Positions 26,855 to 28,445 of a stretch of DNA of 28,445 nt are shown piece by piece. The notes below the pieces were generated by a model. The model did no database searches, was not told the origin of the DNA, and was given only the letters and a program-made list of their open reading frames with translations. This DNA is from Basidiobolus ranarum (lineage: Eukaryota > Basidiobolomycota > Basidiobolomycetes > Basidiobolales), in assembly GCA_040143965.1 (NCBI GenBank), contig JASJQH010000115.1:1-28445 (forward strand). Reading direction: 5' to 3'. The stretch's first letter is position 1. Every line of letters begins with the position of its first letter. A program made the position numbers and the translations under genes.

Positions 26855-27517
26855 AGCACATAAAACCATAATTTTCAGTAATTCATTTCATTTTGTAATA
26901 AAGGAATTTTTATAATAATAATAACAATAATACGTACATATATAATGTTAGCATACTACGATTAGTTACGTTTACTTGATTCACCCAGATCAGTACTGAC
27001 GGTGGATTGCTATAGTAATATGAATGGGAATCAGTATTTTGGTCTCCGCTGTTGTGGAGATCAACATGGACCATCCAGAACACCATTTAAATTAAATTAC
27101 TCGAATCCGAATCCAAGTTGACAAGTTACTAACCAATTGAAAAATTAGACGTTTAGAACCGCTCGTTCCGAATAGTAACTAAAGTAAACAAGTGTATAAA
27201 TAAATAGGAGATTGGGGATGGGATGAACGGGAAATATATGCTGACTGACTCGACAATCGAGACATAGGATTACTTAATTTGTCGATAGACATTTGGTAAT
27301 TCCCAAATTCATCTAAGCAGTGGAATTTTGGATGAACCCTGGACATCATTTAAACTAAAAAGGGTAAGGATCGATATAAATCCCATGAAAAGCACTTTGT
27401 ATGAGTCGAAGTAGGATCTCCTTAAAACTCAATATTCTACTTTTCTTTCAATTGATTTTTTTTCCCATTCAAGTCTCTTTCATTTTATTTCGTTTCTGTA
27501 GTCAAGTATTCTTTTCT
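26855..27517. other. Intergenic region CSC1-like to last gene
   Basis: It contains the polyadenylation signal at 26897 and an ATAATAATAATAACAATAAT microsatellite near 26911. The last 100 bp before 27518 are T- and C-rich, ending with CTGTAG about 17 bp before the ATG, which could be the acceptor of a 5' UTR intron. The frame upstream of 27518 is open to an ATG at 27401, but that stretch reads as a pyrimidine-rich leader. No other gene is visible. Confidence 0.5.
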
Positions 27518-27960
27518 ATGTACAATTCAACTCGTACTCATCCAGTTCTTCCTCCATTTGGTGTATTCAAAGTGTCCGAGCTTTCTTCTGGTCCATCTCC
27601 CAATCATTACATGGTACAATCTGTTGAACAGCATCATACATCGGTTTTCCATCCCAGCGCAGTAGGAATGAGCATCAGTCATGCTACTCAACAACCCATG
27701 CAACAAGTGAACAATGGTGGTTACGACTACCCAGCTTCCAGAATGCCTTTACATCCACAACGTTCAAGTCATGACGTGAGAGAGCGAGATGTGTATGATA
27801 CTGTATCCGATAGGAGGGTGATATATCCAGAAGACGAGAATGAATTGATATATCAGGTTTGAAAATGATTTTGATTACTATTAATTGAAATGAATATTCA
27901 CTAATTTAAATATCGGTTTCTTAGGCAGCTAGAATTTTAATCAGTTTATCTTCAAGTTAG
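27518..27960 (+). CDS. Small two-exon gene, 124 aa, family not recognised
   Basis: Exons 27518-27856 and 27925-27960, split by a 68-nt phase-0 intron (weak donor GTTTGA, acceptor TCTTAG). The start MYNSTRTHPVLPPFGVFKVS was preferred over the in-frame ATG at 27401 because the intervening sequence is T-rich and leader-like. The middle is low in complexity, rich in His, Gln, Ser and Pro (SVEQHHTSVFHPSA, THATQQ-like stretches), and looks disordered. The C-terminus is acidic (YPEDENELIYQ) and then helical and hydrophobic (AARILISLSSS), the last exon giving only 11 residues. Ending on such a short amphipathic AA-x-I-L-x-S-L-S helix recalls segments I have seen in fungal transcription regulators, but this is a weak impression. 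There is no signal peptide and no DNA-binding domain. Without the intron the protein would end one residue later, so the second exon is not certain. Confidence 0.5.
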
Positions 27961-28445
27961 TCGTCACCAAGGCTAAAGGGGGGAGACTCTTATATGGAAT
28001 TGAAACTTAGCATATATGTGGGTTATTGAATAGCATTCAATCAGTACCTTCTAAAGAAACTATAGTCTTGATATTTTACTATTGTATATATACCTTCTCA
28101 ACTCAACCTCACACGGTCATGTATTTTTTATATCTCAACCATATCATTCTTGTTTGGTATAAACCATTGGTCCGGTTCATTTTCAAAGAAATGTTTATAT
28201 TTATGAATGTATATCTTTTTACAAATCAAGTAAAATCCAACCAACAAGAGATGACAAAATTGAATTCATAAAAGTGAATTTTATTCAATTCTTAATTTCC
28301 CATTGAATATGATAATGAAAATTAATCAAAAATATTCTTCAATTTGAATGAATTGGAATCCAAACTGCATTTTTGTTTATCACTAGTGGTAGCACTAACT
28401 TGGAAGTGGTAATTACCGGTGGGTACATCAAGGGGTAAAGTGAAG
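27961..28445. other. AT-rich 3' end of the window
   Basis: A plus-strand frame at 28026-28271 encodes an 81-residue hydrophobic sequence, but the region is strongly AT-rich and shows no promoter, leader or family resemblance, so I do not call it a gene. I see nothing else. Confidence 0.5.

Noticed and set aside
28026-28271. An 81-residue hydrophobic protein near the right edge
   Set aside because: The region is very AT-rich, hydrophobic codons follow from T-richness, and there is no supporting context.
1-28445. Retroelements, DNA transposons with terminal repeats, or CRISPR arrays
   Set aside because: I found no reverse transcriptase, integrase or transposase motif, no long terminal repeats, and no regularly spaced array; the short repeats present are local duplications.

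Overview
The window looks like nuclear DNA of a filamentous fungus, probably an early-diverging (zygomycete-type) lineage. Coding regions are interrupted by many short introns, almost all 54 to 90 nt, with GTAAGT/GTATGT-like donors, CTAAC/CTAAT-like branch sites and TAG/CAG acceptors. Intergenic DNA is AT-rich. The protein set is fungal: an LCB1-type serine palmitoyltransferase subunit, a CSC1-type channel, URB2/Npa2 and a Bna3-like aminotransferase. A UBE2S-type E2 argues against a budding yeast. I found no rRNA, tRNA, CRISPR array or convincing mobile element. All exon limits were read by eye.

Layout. 1-1130: coding-like but disrupted sequence that I cannot identify. 1131-2447 (+): kynurenine aminotransferase-like enzyme. 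3388-4364 (+): arrestin-fold protein. 5169-5420 (-): small secreted peptide. 5751-6122 (-): stand-alone C2 protein. 7154-9251 (+): LCB1, ten exons. 9676-10261 (+): PEBP-family protein. 10531-15615 (+): URB2, eight exons, 1544 aa. About 16.06-16.22 kb (+): possible broken small secreted peptide. 16670-20105 (+): SMG7/EST1-like 14-3-3 protein, ten exons. 20597-20985 (-): small DUF5522-type Cys-rich protein with a mitochondrial-like leader. 21424-22194 (-): UBE2S-like E2. 22.2-24.1 kb: a gap with two hairpins and possible unrecognised exons. 24147-26854 (+): CSC1/OSCA/TMEM63-like channel. 27518-27960 (+): small unrecognised two-exon gene.

The genes do not form one pathway. Most are housekeeping functions: sphingolipid synthesis, 60S ribosome assembly, nonsense-mediated decay or telomerase, APC/C ubiquitin chains, and an osmosensory channel. 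The 5.1-6.2 kb part differs: two short intronless genes in tandem on the minus strand, both with TATA boxes, surrounded by recent short duplications.

The points most worth a second look are these. The UBE2S homologue keeps the Leu-Lys-Arg-Leu end and has a one-codon first exon. The DUF5522 gene is easily missed because each exon is short. Two- to three-copy tandem duplications of 12-33 bp recur in the intergenic DNA and once span the stop codon of the C2 gene. Possible exons lie in the 22.2-24.1 kb gap.
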